Shown here: positions 1 to 7,613 of the stretch, one piece after another
Layout of the letters: every line of letters starts with the position of its first letter
Numbering within the stretch: position 1 is the stretch's first letter
Source: Synergistes jonesii
Lineage (GTDB): Bacteria; Synergistota; Synergistia; Synergistales; Synergistaceae
Length of the DNA stretch: 64,000 nucleotides
NCBI RefSeq assembly: GCF_000712295.1
Contig: NZ_JMKI01000004.1
Span: forward strand, 24,077-88,076
Direction: 5' to 3'
Program-made: the position numbers and the translations under genes
Notes under the pieces: generated by a model
What the model saw: the letters and a program-made list of their open reading frames with translations, nothing else
Databases searched by the model: none
What the model was told of the DNA's origin: nothing

Positions 1-6
1 TTTTTT

Positions 7-216
7 TCATTCCTGTGATCTCTCCTCCAAAATCAGCTCTTTGGCCGAACACCCCAGTGCCTTCGCGATCGCTTCAAGATGCTTCAGCGACGGCACATAC
101 CTCCCGACCTCAAAATTATTGAGAAAAGACTGAGAAATCCCCACCGCTTCCGCCAGCTGCGCCTGCGACATCCTCTTCCCCAGCCGCATCATCCGCATCT
201 TCTCCCTGTCAAACAT
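7..216 (-). CDS. Small XRE-family HTH transcriptional regulator
   Basis: A 69-residue protein that is almost entirely one Cro/C1-type helix-turn-helix; SQAQLAEAVGISQSFLNNFE is the recognition region. It probably represses itself or a neighbouring island gene. The ATG is preceded by a strong GGGGGTG ribosome site. It is divergent from the XRE gene at 348, and the AT-rich 130-bp gap carries a good promoter for this gene (TTGACA on the minus strand at 274-279). The downstream gene, if any, lies outside the window. Family assignment is solid; the regulated genes are unknown. Confidence 0.8.
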   Translation of the reverse strand: MFDREKMRMMRLGKRMSQAQLAEAVGISQSFLNNFEVGRYVPSLKHLEAIAKALGCSAKELILEERSQE

Positions 217-250
217 CTGAACACCCCCTTAATATTCGTATTACGTATAT

Positions 251-279
251 ATTATTCACCATGCTTCTATTTATGTCAA
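251..279 (-). promoter_or_regulatory. Putative sigma70-type promoter of the minus-strand XRE gene
   Basis: On the minus strand TTGACA (274-279) is followed 17 nt later by AATAAT (251-256); a TAATAT two bases further on is an alternative -10. AT-rich DNA with a TACGTA palindrome lies just downstream and could hold an XRE operator. Pattern match only. Confidence 0.45.
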
Positions 280-347
280 TCCATATATTCGCTATTATCC
301 CTGTAATAAGATATTAGATACCCGTATAATTTAAGGGAGGTAGAGAT

Positions 348-779
348 ATGAACATTGGAGACATAATTGCTAAACGCAGGAAAGAAAGTAATTTCAGCCA
401 AGAACAATTGGCTGAAGCTGCTGAGATTAGCCAGAGCTATATCAGCAGAATCGAACTCGGAAAAGAAAAACCTTCTTTTGAGTTGTTAGAACGTATAGCA
501 GTAGCTCTCAATTGCGAGTTATTTATCGATTTAGTGCCTATCGGCGAGCAGCGTCGGCTCTTTACCCCAGATGAATATCCGGTAGAAGACAACGCCGCTC
601 TGCAAACATCGACGCCGACATGGCTCACCCTTGAAAACGCGCGCGCTCTTACTATTTTCGGCATCGCATATCAAAAATTGGAAATAGAAAAGAATACGCT
701 CTCAACAGCCGAACTCAAGGCACTTGAAGGCATTATTGAAACATGTTTATCACTGATAACCCCAAAAGGAGGAGAATAA
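348..779 (+). CDS. XRE-family transcriptional regulator, first gene of a three-gene cassette
   Basis: A 143-residue protein. An N-terminal Cro/C1 helix-turn-helix (about residues 4-60, with FSQEQLAEAAEISQSYISRI) is followed by an unassigned, mostly helical C-terminal region. The start is supported by AAGGGAGG at 333-340, with a TATAAT at 325-330. Its stop at 779 is one base from the next ATG at 781, and that gene is 23 bp from the DUF4062-like gene, so the three are very likely one transcript. An autoregulator of the cassette is the simplest role, but the C-terminal region could instead sense or bind a partner. Confidence 0.8.
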   Translation: MNIGDIIAKRRKESNFSQEQLAEAAEISQSYISRIELGKEKPSFELLERIAVALNCELFIDLVPIGEQRRLFTPDEYPVEDNAALQTSTPTWLTLENARALTIFGIAYQKLEIEKNTLSTAELKALEGIIETCLSLITPKGGE

Positions 780-780
780 C

Positions 781-1155
781 ATGGAACTTCATACGGGGGA
801 CCCCATATTCGAAGAAACCAGCAAGAAGTTGGGCGTCGGGCTGAAAATTCAGCCCTTCTTTGTAGATGGCGTATGTAGTTACCTCGCCGCTTTCCTTACG
901 CGAAATGACAATAAAAATACTCCGTTTAAAGAAACTGACGGGTTTAAGAAGATTGCCGCGCTTTTGTACCAATATGATTTTGAGCAGGGACAAAGGGGGA
1001 CAGAAAGCAGAGGCCCATATGAAAACTATATCTTTAAGCGCCACGAGAATATTCCCATAATAAAGGTGAAACAATCAAAAGATAAATTCGTTGTCGAGGA
1101 CTTCAAACGCGATTATGACCATATGCTCGCGGAAAACAGCAAGACAAAAGGATAA
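781..1155 (+). CDS. Hypothetical protein of the XRE / DUF4062-like cassette
   Basis: A 124-residue soluble protein I do not recognise. It has no signal peptide or membrane segment. The C-terminal half is rich in lysine and acidic residues. The ATG follows GGAGGAG inside the end of the upstream gene, and the two genes are essentially abutted. Its place between an XRE regulator and a TIR-like/DUF4062-type protein suggests an accessory, inhibitor or sensor role for the same system. That is inference from position only. Confidence 0.6.
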   Translation: MELHTGDPIFEETSKKLGVGLKIQPFFVDGVCSYLAAFLTRNDNKNTPFKETDGFKKIAALLYQYDFEQGQRGTESRGPYENYIFKRHENIPIIKVKQSKDKFVVEDFKRDYDHMLAENSKTKG

Positions 1156-1178
1156 TATAGAACGTACAGGGTAATAAT

Positions 1179-2168
1179 ATGTCATATCCAGCTACTGTTT
1201 ATAAAATTTTCACAGCTTCTCCTTCCGACACATCAGAAGAGCGCAAAATAGTAGACGATACAATAAAAGAGTGGAATATCGTCAATTCAGAAAAAAATAG
1301 AGTGGTGCTTATGGATATGTCTGCGAAGCAAAACGCCTACGCTGACAGTGGAAAACCGCCACAGAAAATAATCAATAATCAGTTGGTTAAGGACGCGGAT
1401 ATATTAGTTGCCATCTTCAAGCGGAAATTCGGCAGCCCCACCGACACGCATCCGAGCGGCACTGCGGAAGAGATAGACATCCAAATAAATAAAAAGAAAC
1501 CGGTTATGCTTTTTTTCTACAACAGAGAAACAGCAAGAGACGAGTTCGATTCTTGTAAAAATGATATTCAGAAAATTAACGAACTCAAAGATAAGTATAA
1601 GAACAATACATACTATCAGCTATACCAATCTACTATAGATTTCAAAGACATATTCCGCAAAAACTTATACCAACTTGTTAACCAATACTGCATACACCAG
1701 CCTGTTGTCGAAGAAAGCGTTGATGACTTCAATGCTCGAATACAAAAAATAATAGACGATCCCAAAATGTTCCGAATCAATATATTTACATATCCCAACA
1801 ATGGGTATGCAGATGATACATACAATTTGTATGACGACGATACTCCGACATCAACAACACAATATTCCGGCACTGGAAATCTGTATTGCTACAAGGAGAA
1901 ATCTTTAAAAGATATTTTCCCATATGTATCAAGTGCTGTTTGTACAAACAGAAAGACGGATGCGGGGGGATTTGAAAATGCAATAAAGCGCGCCGCGCTT
2001 GATAACGATTCAATGTCAATGAGCGATCTTTTTTTAGGCGATGGTATAGCAGATGAAATTATTGGAAGTATGGTAACAAAAGGACTGTTAAAACGTGAAA
2101 GTGAAAATGGATTTTTTATTTTAACCGATTTAGGACTCGCACTAAGCATACGCCTAGAGAGGACATAA
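1179..2168 (+). CDS. DUF4062-like (TIR-like fold) protein, possible defence effector
   Basis: A 329-residue soluble protein. Residues about 8-125 match the DUF4062-type pattern: a first strand with SPSDTSEER, then PPQKIINNQL, a DADILVAIF strand, and GSPTDTHPSGTAEEI before a second hydrophobic strand (KKPVMLFFY). Related domains occur at the N-termini of STAND and other signalling or anti-phage proteins. The C-terminal ~130 residues (MSMSDLFLGDG to the end) look like a winged-helix fold ending in a short hydrophobic stretch. It is the last gene of a compact three-gene set in a mobile island. Nuclease, NADase or purely binding activity cannot be read from the sequence. Confidence 0.6.
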   Translation: MSYPATVYKIFTASPSDTSEERKIVDDTIKEWNIVNSEKNRVVLMDMSAKQNAYADSGKPPQKIINNQLVKDADILVAIFKRKFGSPTDTHPSGTAEEIDIQINKKKPVMLFFYNRETARDEFDSCKNDIQKINELKDKYKNNTYYQLYQSTIDFKDIFRKNLYQLVNQYCIHQPVVEESVDDFNARIQKIIDDPKMFRINIFTYPNNGYADDTYNLYDDDTPTSTTQYSGTGNLYCYKEKSLKDIFPYVSSAVCTNRKTDAGGFENAIKRAALDNDSMSMSDLFLGDGIADEIIGSMVTKGLLKRESENGFFILTDLGLALSIRLERT

Positions 2169-2239
2169 TGTATCTTTAGAAAAATTTCGTCTATTTTTAC
2201 AGAATCGGTTATGTCCGGGTATTCATAAAACCCCATACT

Positions 2240-2261
2240 GAAATAAAAACCTAACCGCCCC
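2240..2261 (+). repeat. 22-bp direct repeat, copy 1
   Basis: The 22 bases beginning GAAATAAAAACC and ending GCCCC recur exactly at 4700-4721 in the same orientation. The two copies bracket the DUF4145 and Clp-fold protease segment. The repeat could be a recombination footprint, an att-like core, or a residue of duplicated flanking DNA. Confidence 0.75.
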
Positions 2262-2336
2262 ACCTGAAAATCCTGTAAAGGAGAGCGACGCCCCCGAAAT
2301 GGACAACCTGACCCCCGCCGAAGCCGTCGGCTTCCG

Positions 2337-2363
2337 CCGCCCCTCCTGAAAACAGAGGGGCGG
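2337..2363. terminator. Strong GC hairpin downstream of the DUF4062-like gene
   Basis: CCGCCCCTC (2337-2345) and GAGGGGCGG (2355-2363) form a perfect 9-bp stem with a 9-nt loop. There is no run of T directly after it, so intrinsic termination is only probable. The rest of 2169-2399 holds the 22-bp repeat and nothing else I can assign. Confidence 0.45.
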
Positions 2364-2399
2364 ACGCAGCATAAAAATAGATAATCAGTTGGGAGTGTT

Positions 2400-2585
2400 T
2401 TAGTCATAATACTTGAGCATTTTATTGAATACCTCAATTCCTTCGCCATAGCCAAGTTCTGTAAGAACTTCACACATGAGTTCATCCGCCGGCCCATGCC
2501 CGTCGGCGTTGCAGTGTGGGCGCGGCTTTCCGCCGGGGCAGTCAAACTCTCTCATTTTAGCCGCGAATTCTTCCGGAGTAATCAT
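2400..2585 (-). CDS. Small hypothetical protein
   Basis: A 61-residue protein from the ATG at 2585 (MITPEEFAAKM), with AAAGGGATG upstream; an in-frame start 13 codons earlier lacks a ribosome site. It has a Cys-Pro-Gly-Gly segment and a conserved-looking end (DELMCEVLTELGYGEG). Short proteins with this look occur in mobile elements of anaerobes, but I know of no function. It is divergent from the DUF4145 gene, with a 42-bp gap shared by both ribosome sites. Confidence 0.6.
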   Translation of the reverse strand: MITPEEFAAKMREFDCPGGKPRPHCNADGHGPADELMCEVLTELGYGEGIEVFNKMLKYYD

Positions 2586-2627
2586 AATATCATCCCTTTC
2601 TTTATAATTTAATTGGAGGTGCACACT

Positions 2628-3239
2628 TTGAACAAATGGTTTAATGGAGACATTCGCTGGAGTAATACAGAGCGGTTATCCAATCGGGAATATCATTGCC
2701 CGTTTTGTTTAAATAAAGTTTCTTCAAATACAGGATATGGTTTTATTGTAACCTTTGAATATTCGGACAGCAGAATCGGATCTAAGAATGGGGCCATATA
2801 CATATGCCCTCACTGCCAATATCCAACACTGGTAATCTTGGATTTCCAGTTTCCGGGAATACCGGAAGTCAAGTCTTTAGATCACCTTCCTGGGGTTATT
2901 AAGGGTATTTACGAAGAAGCAAGAACCTGTATGAGCAACAACTGCTATACGGCAGCGTCGATGCTTTGCAGAAAAATCATTATGAACACGGCGGTCTCTG
3001 AAGGTGCGAAGACCAATTTAAATTTTTTCACATACGTAGACTACCTGAAAGGCAAAAATTTATTTCATCCAAAATGTGAATCGCTCCTATCAACAATCAA
3101 AGATAAAGGGAACGAAGCAAACCATGAAATAGAAGATGTAACAAAGAACGACGCTAAAAACGTATTACTATTTACATATTACCTGCTTCTATATGTTTAT
3201 GAGATACCAGGGAAAATCAACGCCGAAATCCCGGGATAA
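2628..3239 (+). CDS. DUF4145 domain-containing zinc-ribbon protein
   Basis: A 203-residue protein. A zinc ribbon (CPFC near residue 23, CPHC near residue 58) is followed by the helical DUF4145 domain (about 85-195). DUF4145 is common in phage, plasmids and restriction-associated proteins, but its activity is not established. I choose the TTG at 2628 because GGAGG (2615-2619) sits 8 nt upstream; an earlier TTG at 2613 overlaps that ribosome site. Base composition is more AT-rich than the chromosome, consistent with the island. Confidence 0.65.
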   Translation: MNKWFNGDIRWSNTERLSNREYHCPFCLNKVSSNTGYGFIVTFEYSDSRIGSKNGAIYICPHCQYPTLVILDFQFPGIPEVKSLDHLPGVIKGIYEEARTCMSNNCYTAASMLCRKIIMNTAVSEGAKTNLNFFTYVDYLKGKNLFHPKCESLLSTIKDKGNEANHEIEDVTKNDAKNVLLFTYYLLLYVYEIPGKINAEIPG

Positions 3240-3311
3240 ACACCGAAACGCAAATCCAGTTCCGGACAAAAATATCATATGAAGACCGTGGGGAGAAAAG
3301 GCCAGAAAACG

Positions 3312-3339
3312 AAGATTCCCCGCCGAAGCAGGGAATCTT
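3312..3339. terminator. Hairpin between convergent genes
   Basis: AAGATTCCC (3312-3320) pairs perfectly with GGGAATCTT (3331-3339) across a 10-nt loop. It lies between the converging DUF4145 gene and the small gene at 3400, so it may end both transcripts. No strong T-tract follows on either strand. The rest of 3240-3399 shows nothing else. Confidence 0.4.
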
Positions 3340-3399
3340 TACGCGCTCTTCCGGTTACTTTACCCTCGCGGGCAGCCGTTGCCGGAAGATTCCTTAAGG

Positions 3400-3594
3400 C
3401 TACCTGTTGAATGTCACATCAGAAACAGTAGTGCTTGTAGCAATGAAAGGCTCCTCCCTACGGATTATCCCTCTCTCAACAAGCCGCTTATACCGCCTAT
3501 CCGCACGCTGCATCACACTCTCCTCGGGCATGCTTACGCCATCGGGAATATTTTTCCGCATCAGCTCCTCATATTCCTTAACGTAATTCATCAT
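3400..3594 (-). CDS. Small hypothetical protein coupled to the SDH-type protease gene
   Basis: A 64-residue charged protein with no recognised domain. The start is well supported by GAGGAGG five bases upstream of ATGATG. Its ATG overlaps the stop of the upstream protease by 4 bp (ATGA), so translation is probably coupled and the two products may act together. It may be an adaptor or a regulator; nothing in the sequence decides. Confidence 0.6.
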   Translation of the reverse strand: MMNYVKEYEELMRKNIPDGVSMPEESVMQRADRRYKRLVERGIIRREEPFIATSTTVSDVTFNR

Positions 3595-4467
3595 ATAAAC
3601 CTCCTCGTGTGAAAGAAAGCTCCAAGTTTTCTTTGTCCTATATAGTCGCGTACAAGTGCATAATATTTATTCAGATTAGACGCCAGATCCGCATCTTCTT
3701 CAAAATCGACAATTTCAAGTTTCAAATCTTGCAAGGTTTTGATATCAAGCCCTCTGCCATGGGACTTCCACCGGTTATTATCGCTCAGATCCGCAGCGAT
3801 ATCCTCGGCTCTCTTTTCCTTCTCATCCGGTGTGACTGCCCTGCCTGGATCTGTAGTCCTATGATTATTCCAATTTTTGAATTTATATCGAACTAACCAT
3901 TTCTTCAACAGTTCGATGCTGAGCTCCCTTGCCTGCTGATAATAACGCAGATTGGCAAGATCTAATTCCCTTAACATCATAAACTCAGCGTCGGTCAAAT
4001 TATTTTCCCTTGATTTCTCTATAAACTCCCCCACCTTATCGAGATACCCCTGAGCCGGAATATATCGTCCATCCTTATTGGGGACCTGCGGGTCTATTGG
4101 GCCAAGCACACTGTAATAATTCATATAAATTTCGTCGCCGCTCATACATAAGACCGTGCCTGCGCTGTAGGCATAATCCGGGATAGCAAAAACAACTTCG
4201 TCATAAAAATGGCGGACAACGTTTACTATACGTTCGACCTCTTCTATACTCCCACCGTTCGTTGTGAGAATAAAAAATAACTTTCGTTTTTTTGTTCTTA
4301 TCCTCCTCCAAATCAGCGAGAAGGTCTTTTATAATCCCAGATAACGTATTGAATATATCTGAATGGATATATATAACATCCGAGTCGGAAATTTTTTCTA
4401 TTTTCATCAAATAAAAATTAAGTTGGGATTTTATAGTATCATCTAACGGAAAATCCACAACCCCCAC
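3591..4467 (-). pseudogene. Clp-fold serine protease of the SDH/SppA-like family, interrupted by a frameshift
   Basis: Two frames together encode one SDH-family protein (ClpP/crotonase fold). The upstream frame (4467 to about 4287) ends in ...DKNKK. The downstream frame continues as KRKLFFILTTNGGSIEEVER, then the YSAGT motif expected to carry the nucleophilic serine, and MNYYSVLGPIDPQ. The switch falls at a run of seven T (4287-4293; seven A in the sense strand); removing one base restores a continuous frame. The C-terminal ORF alone starts at 4145, after the catalytic motif, so it would be inactive. It could be a real pseudogene, a phase-variable tract or a sequencing error. The start is uncertain: GTG at 4467, or GTG at 4458 behind AAGGGG. 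Confidence 0.7.
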
Positions 4468-4566
4468 CCCTTACATTGCCTATGTCATATAAACCATATT
4501 TATATTCTCACACAACAATAAAAATATAGCAATGGGTTTTTGCACTACATTTTTCGCCCCATATTT

Positions 4567-4675
4567 CTATCTTGCCAGCCTATCCAGCTCATCCGCGTAC
4601 CACTGCATCATCCGCACCCGTTCCGGCATATACTTCGCCTGGTTATAAATCTCGCGCACGCCTCCGGCTTCCGCA
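4567..4675 (-). pseudogene. Remnant of an integrase gene (3' end only)
   Basis: On the minus strand this encodes about 35 codons, GGVREIYNQAKYMPERV...YADELDRLAR, then TAG. It is nearly identical to the C-terminus of the intact integrase at 6361-7524, including the catalytic-tyrosine segment EIYNQAKY. Nucleotide similarity begins abruptly near 4675 and stops near the stop codon. It is the trace of an earlier integrase cut off by recombination, or of a partial duplication. Confidence 0.8.
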
Positions 4676-4699
4676 GAACCTACAAATGGACGGGAAATC

Positions 4700-4721
4700 G
4701 AAATAAAAACCTAACCGCCCC
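4700..4721 (+). repeat. 22-bp direct repeat, copy 2
   Basis: Exact second copy of the repeat at 2240-2261, placed just downstream of the integrase remnant and upstream of the relB promoter. Confidence 0.75.
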
Positions 4722-4747
4722 GTCCGCAACCGGCATAAGAAAAAGCC

Positions 4748-4775
4748 TTGACTTTTTAAATTTTGTAGCTACAAT
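4748..4775 (+). promoter_or_regulatory. relB-yafQ promoter with palindromic operator
   Basis: TTGACT (4748-4753), a 16-nt spacer and TACAAT (4770-4775) form a good promoter. A perfect 12-bp palindrome, TTGTAGCTACAA (4763-4774), overlaps the -10. RelB-type antitoxins usually repress their own operon by binding such inverted repeats, so this is the likely autoregulatory operator. Confidence 0.6.
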
Positions 4776-4802
4776 ATAGACACATAAAAGGAGGTGCGGA
4801 TC

Positions 4803-5066
4803 ATGGGCACAGTATGTGACAATGTGGTGCGTTTCCGGATCGACTCGGAAACAAAAGCAAAAGCCGCCGAAGCTTTAGATTGCATGGGACTCACCATATC
4901 CGACGCCATGCGCATAACGCTGCGCAGGATAAGCGAAGAAGGGCGCCTGCCCTTTGATGTGGAAATCCCGAACGCCCGCACCCGCCGCGCGATACGCGAC
5001 ATGCGCGAAGGGCGGACAACCCGCTTTGAGACCGTCGAAGAAGCTCTGAAAGACTTAGGCCTCTGA
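4803..5066 (+). CDS. relB: RelB/DinJ-family antitoxin
   Basis: An 87-residue antitoxin. The N-terminal ribbon-helix-helix (VVRFRIDSETKAKAAEALDC, then MGLTISDAMRITLRR) should bind the operator, and the C-terminal tail should wrap the toxin. The ATG at 4803 sits behind AAAGGAGGTG. The toxin gene starts 1 bp after the stop, the usual RelB-then-toxin order. The role is to neutralise the YafQ-like ribonuclease and stabilise the island. DinJ-YafQ is the closest named pair; the family call is firm, the exact subfamily less so. Confidence 0.85.
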   Translation: MGTVCDNVVRFRIDSETKAKAAEALDCMGLTISDAMRITLRRISEEGRLPFDVEIPNARTRRAIRDMREGRTTRFETVEEALKDLGL

Positions 5067-5067
5067 T

Positions 5068-5340
5068 ATGTTGGCCATTGAGCTTACAGCCCAATTTAGG
5101 CGCGACAAAAAACGAATGGAAAAGCGCGGCGCCGACATGACAAAACTTCGGGGCGCCATCCTTCTGCTTGCGTCAGAAGCGGAAATACCGCCGAAATATA
5201 AAGACCACGCGCTGAAAGGCAATTGGGAAGGATGCCGCGATCTTCATATAGAAGCGGACTGGCTTCTGATATACGAAATCAAAGATAACACGCTGGGACT
5301 TGCCCGTACCGGCACGCACGCGGACCTGTTCGGGGGATAA
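5068..5340 (+). CDS. yafQ: YafQ-family mRNA interferase toxin
   Basis: A 90-residue RelE/ParE-superfamily toxin of the YafQ branch. Typical features are an N-terminal FRRDKKRMEKRG, the KYKDHALKGNWEGCRDLHI segment, and a C-terminal strand WLLIYEI...RTGTHADLF. The His and Asp near the end (THADLF) match the conserved YafQ active-site region. In this family the toxin cleaves mRNA on the ribosome. It forms an operon with the RelB-like gene at 4803. It appears intact and of normal length. Confidence 0.85.
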   Translation: MLAIELTAQFRRDKKRMEKRGADMTKLRGAILLLASEAEIPPKYKDHALKGNWEGCRDLHIEADWLLIYEIKDNTLGLARTGTHADLFGG

Positions 5341-5410
5341 AATTTTATTCCCTCCCTCCTGCAAATACGAAAAAATCCCTCCGGGCTTTCGCGGAGGGGC
5401 TTTGTATATT

Positions 5411-6334
5411 CTATCCCATCAAATGCTTTGGCGGCTCTATATCTGTATACCTGGCCTGTTTTTGCCTCTCTTCCACGCGAATGCGCTCCGCAAACTCCGT
5501 GATCTTATTGCACAGCCACATAAAAGCCGTTGTCCCCTCAGAATAATCCGCCTCCGCGTACATATTGATCCGGCCATCCGCCCGCATTTGCTCCACCTGC
5601 TTCAATGCTTTCATATCACCCTTAGGGTAAATAGCGAAAGTTGCTCCGCCATTCTGATTTACTACTGAAAACGCCGGCACGTCGCTTGGCCCGTCAGCCA
5701 CATAAACCATGTTGATAAAATGCACCCTGCGGTGCTCCTCCGGTATCTTCGTGTTCACAGTCATATCATCTATCAACCCGACACCCTTATTGATCTCGAA
5801 AAGGGCCCTTGTCTTCGTAGTATTATCCAGTGAATACCCGACTTCGCTGATAATATATCTGCTTTTGTCATTAGGGTCGGGCCCCTCGATAAATTCACAG
5901 CCCCAGATCTGTTTAGCAAACCTGGCTACGCTTGAACCGCGGATAACCTGGCTGATCCCCGTACTCACGATATAATGCTCCAGCTTTATGTCATACTCCG
6001 CATAAATCGGCTCCTTTTCGATCAGGGCCTGCGTCCTTTCAAAAATATCAGGTATCCCGTCATAAAAACGCAGATTTTTCCCAAGGTCATACAATTTATC
6101 ATTATTCAGCCCCTCAAACTTCCCTTCCCTGGCATAACGGATCATATGATTAAGATAAATCGTGTCAGGGTTTACCTTCACCTTCTGTTCTCTCATATAC
6201 TTTGCCGGCAAAGCATTGACCTCATCCCAAAAAACCTTTGGATTCACATTGTAAAACTCAAAAACAGGATCCTCCATATAACCATTGACCAGCGTCTTAT
6301 CAAAATCCCACACAAGGGCGATTATATTTGCCAA
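5411..6334 (-). CDS. HAD-superfamily hydrolase
   Basis: A 307-residue haloacid dehalogenase-like phosphatase. Motif I is WDFDKTL near the N-terminus (DxD nucleophile). Motif II is the hydrophobic strand ending VSTG, a lysine follows in TTKTRALF, and motif IV is VADGPSDVPAF. The ~100-residue insertion between motifs I and II is a cap that decides substrate. Phosphomonoesterase activity is expected; the substrate is unknown. It lies between the toxin-antitoxin pair and the integrase, 26 bp downstream of the integrase stop, so it may be integrase-linked cargo. No signal peptide. Confidence 0.75.
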   Translation of the reverse strand: MANIIALVWDFDKTLVNGYMEDPVFEFYNVNPKVFWDEVNALPAKYMREQKVKVNPDTIYLNHMIRYAREGKFEGLNNDKLYDLGKNLRFYDGIPDIFERTQALIEKEPIYAEYDIKLEHYIVSTGISQVIRGSSVARFAKQIWGCEFIEGPDPNDKSRYIISEVGYSLDNTTKTRALFEINKGVGLIDDMTVNTKIPEEHRRVHFINMVYVADGPSDVPAFSVVNQNGGATFAIYPKGDMKALKQVEQMRADGRINMYAEADYSEGTTAFMWLCNKITEFAERIRVEERQKQARYTDIEPPKHLMG

Positions 6335-6360
6335 AGTCCTGCTGCCTCCTTAGCTAAAAC

Positions 6361-7524
6361 TCAAGAAATCCCGCCGCCTGACAGCCCGTCCAGCTCATCC
6401 GCATACCACTGCATCATCCTCACCCGTTCCGGCATATACTTCGCCTGGTTATAAATCTCCCGCACGCCTCCGGCGCTGTGCGCGAGCTGCGTCTCTATCG
6501 CGTCCGCGGACCAAAGCCCGGACTCGTTGAGGATCGTCGACGCCATATGCCGGAAGCCGTGCGCCGTCATCTTATCCGGACCGAAGCCCATAGAGCGTAT
6601 CGCGATCCGCACGGTATTCTCCGACATCGGCCGTGTCGCCGAGCGCTCCGATGGAAAGACGAACTCCGTCCTGACGCCGTCTTCGTCGAGCAGCCGCCGC
6701 TCATCCTCCAGAACCTCCGCCGCCTGGCGCGACAGCGGCACGACATGCTCTCTGTTTCCCTTCATGCGCTCCGCCGGTATGCGCCACTCCCGCCGCGGCA
6801 GGTCGAGCTCGCGCCACAGCGCGCCGCGCACCTCGCCGGGCCGGCAGAAAGTATACGCCGAAAACAGCAGCGCGTTGCGCACCCGGCGCTGTCTATAATA
6901 CCTTATTCCGCGCATAAGCTCCGCTACGTCCCGTCGGTCCGTCAGCGCGGCGAAATGCGCGGCGCGCACCGGCATCAGATTGGCAGACAGGCCCGCGGTG
7001 GGATCCGCGGGCACCATACCCGTGGGAATGCCGAACTGAAAAACCGCCGCGAAAATATCCAGCACGCGATGCGCCGTCTCGATAAACCCCTCCCGTTCGA
7101 CCTCCTTGCAGAGCGCGAGGATCTCCTTGCCCTTGATAAACGCCGCCGGCCGTCCCGCAAAGCGCGGCAGCAGATACTTATCCAGGCGCATCCGCACCGT
7201 CCGGCTGTAATTCGCCGACAGAGGCAGGATACGCGTCTTATACCATTCCTCCGCCAGCTCGCCGAAGCGCACGTCAGGCACTTCAAGCCCCGTCGCTATC
7301 CCCACCTCCCGCTTCTTAAGCGCGCACGCCTCGCGCGCAGCCTTCAGCGACAGCTCCGGATACCTTCCAAGGGAAAACTTCCGTCGTTTGCCGCCCTTCT
7401 GCGTAACGAACCACCAATACTTGATGCCGGACGGCACCACCTCGACATACAGGCCGTCTCGGTCGGCCTTCATAAAGCGCTGCTCCTTCGGGCGAAGGTC
7501 CCGCACCGCGATCTCAGTCAGCAT
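6361..7524 (-). CDS. int: P4-type tyrosine recombinase / integrase
   Basis: A 387-residue site-specific integrase. An N-terminal DUF4102-like arm-binding domain (about 1-80) is followed by a SAM-like core-binding domain (about 95-190) and a catalytic domain. The catalytic set is visible: Arg in CRPGEVRGALW, HGFRH, a His in LAHSAGG, and the Tyr in REIYNQAKY. This family commonly inserts at tRNA or tmRNA 3' ends; the tmRNA 3' end here is 220 bp upstream of its start, so tmRNA is almost certainly the target. Repeats at 7540-7599 and 7614-7701 lie between gene and target. It appears full length. Confidence 0.9.
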   Translation of the reverse strand: MLTEIAVRDLRPKEQRFMKADRDGLYVEVVPSGIKYWWFVTQKGGKRRKFSLGRYPELSLKAAREACALKKREVGIATGLEVPDVRFGELAEEWYKTRILPLSANYSRTVRMRLDKYLLPRFAGRPAAFIKGKEILALCKEVEREGFIETAHRVLDIFAAVFQFGIPTGMVPADPTAGLSANLMPVRAAHFAALTDRRDVAELMRGIRYYRQRRVRNALLFSAYTFCRPGEVRGALWRELDLPRREWRIPAERMKGNREHVVPLSRQAAEVLEDERRLLDEDGVRTEFVFPSERSATRPMSENTVRIAIRSMGFGPDKMTAHGFRHMASTILNESGLWSADAIETQLAHSAGGVREIYNQAKYMPERVRMMQWYADELDGLSGGGIS

Positions 7525-7539
7525 CCGCCTTCTCCTCTC

Positions 7540-7599
7540 TTCGGCACTACAAAAAAGATCGTAGTGCCGAAAATTCGATTTTGTAGTGCTGAAAATTCG
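7540..7599. repeat. Inverted and direct repeats upstream of int
   Basis: TTCGGCACTAC (7540-7550) is inverted as GTAGTGCCGAA (7561-7571). The latter, extended to a 17-mer ending AAAATTCG (7561-7577), is repeated with one mismatch at 7583-7599. The repeats sit directly upstream of int, where integrase arm sites or an int operator would be expected. Confidence 0.5.
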
Positions 7600-7613
7600 T
7601 GATTAGGCTTGAT

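Noticed and set aside
1889..2545. Minus-strand open frame of 218 codons
   Set aside because: Overlaps the DUF4062-like C-terminus and the small gene at 2400, with no ribosome site or plausible domain.
3312..3339. Inverted repeat near the protease as an IS terminal repeat
   Set aside because: No transposase or target duplication is nearby; it lies between convergent genes, as expected of a terminator.
6478..7602. About 370-codon plus-strand open frame
   Set aside because: Antisense to the integrase gene, Arg-rich, no domain, no ribosome site.
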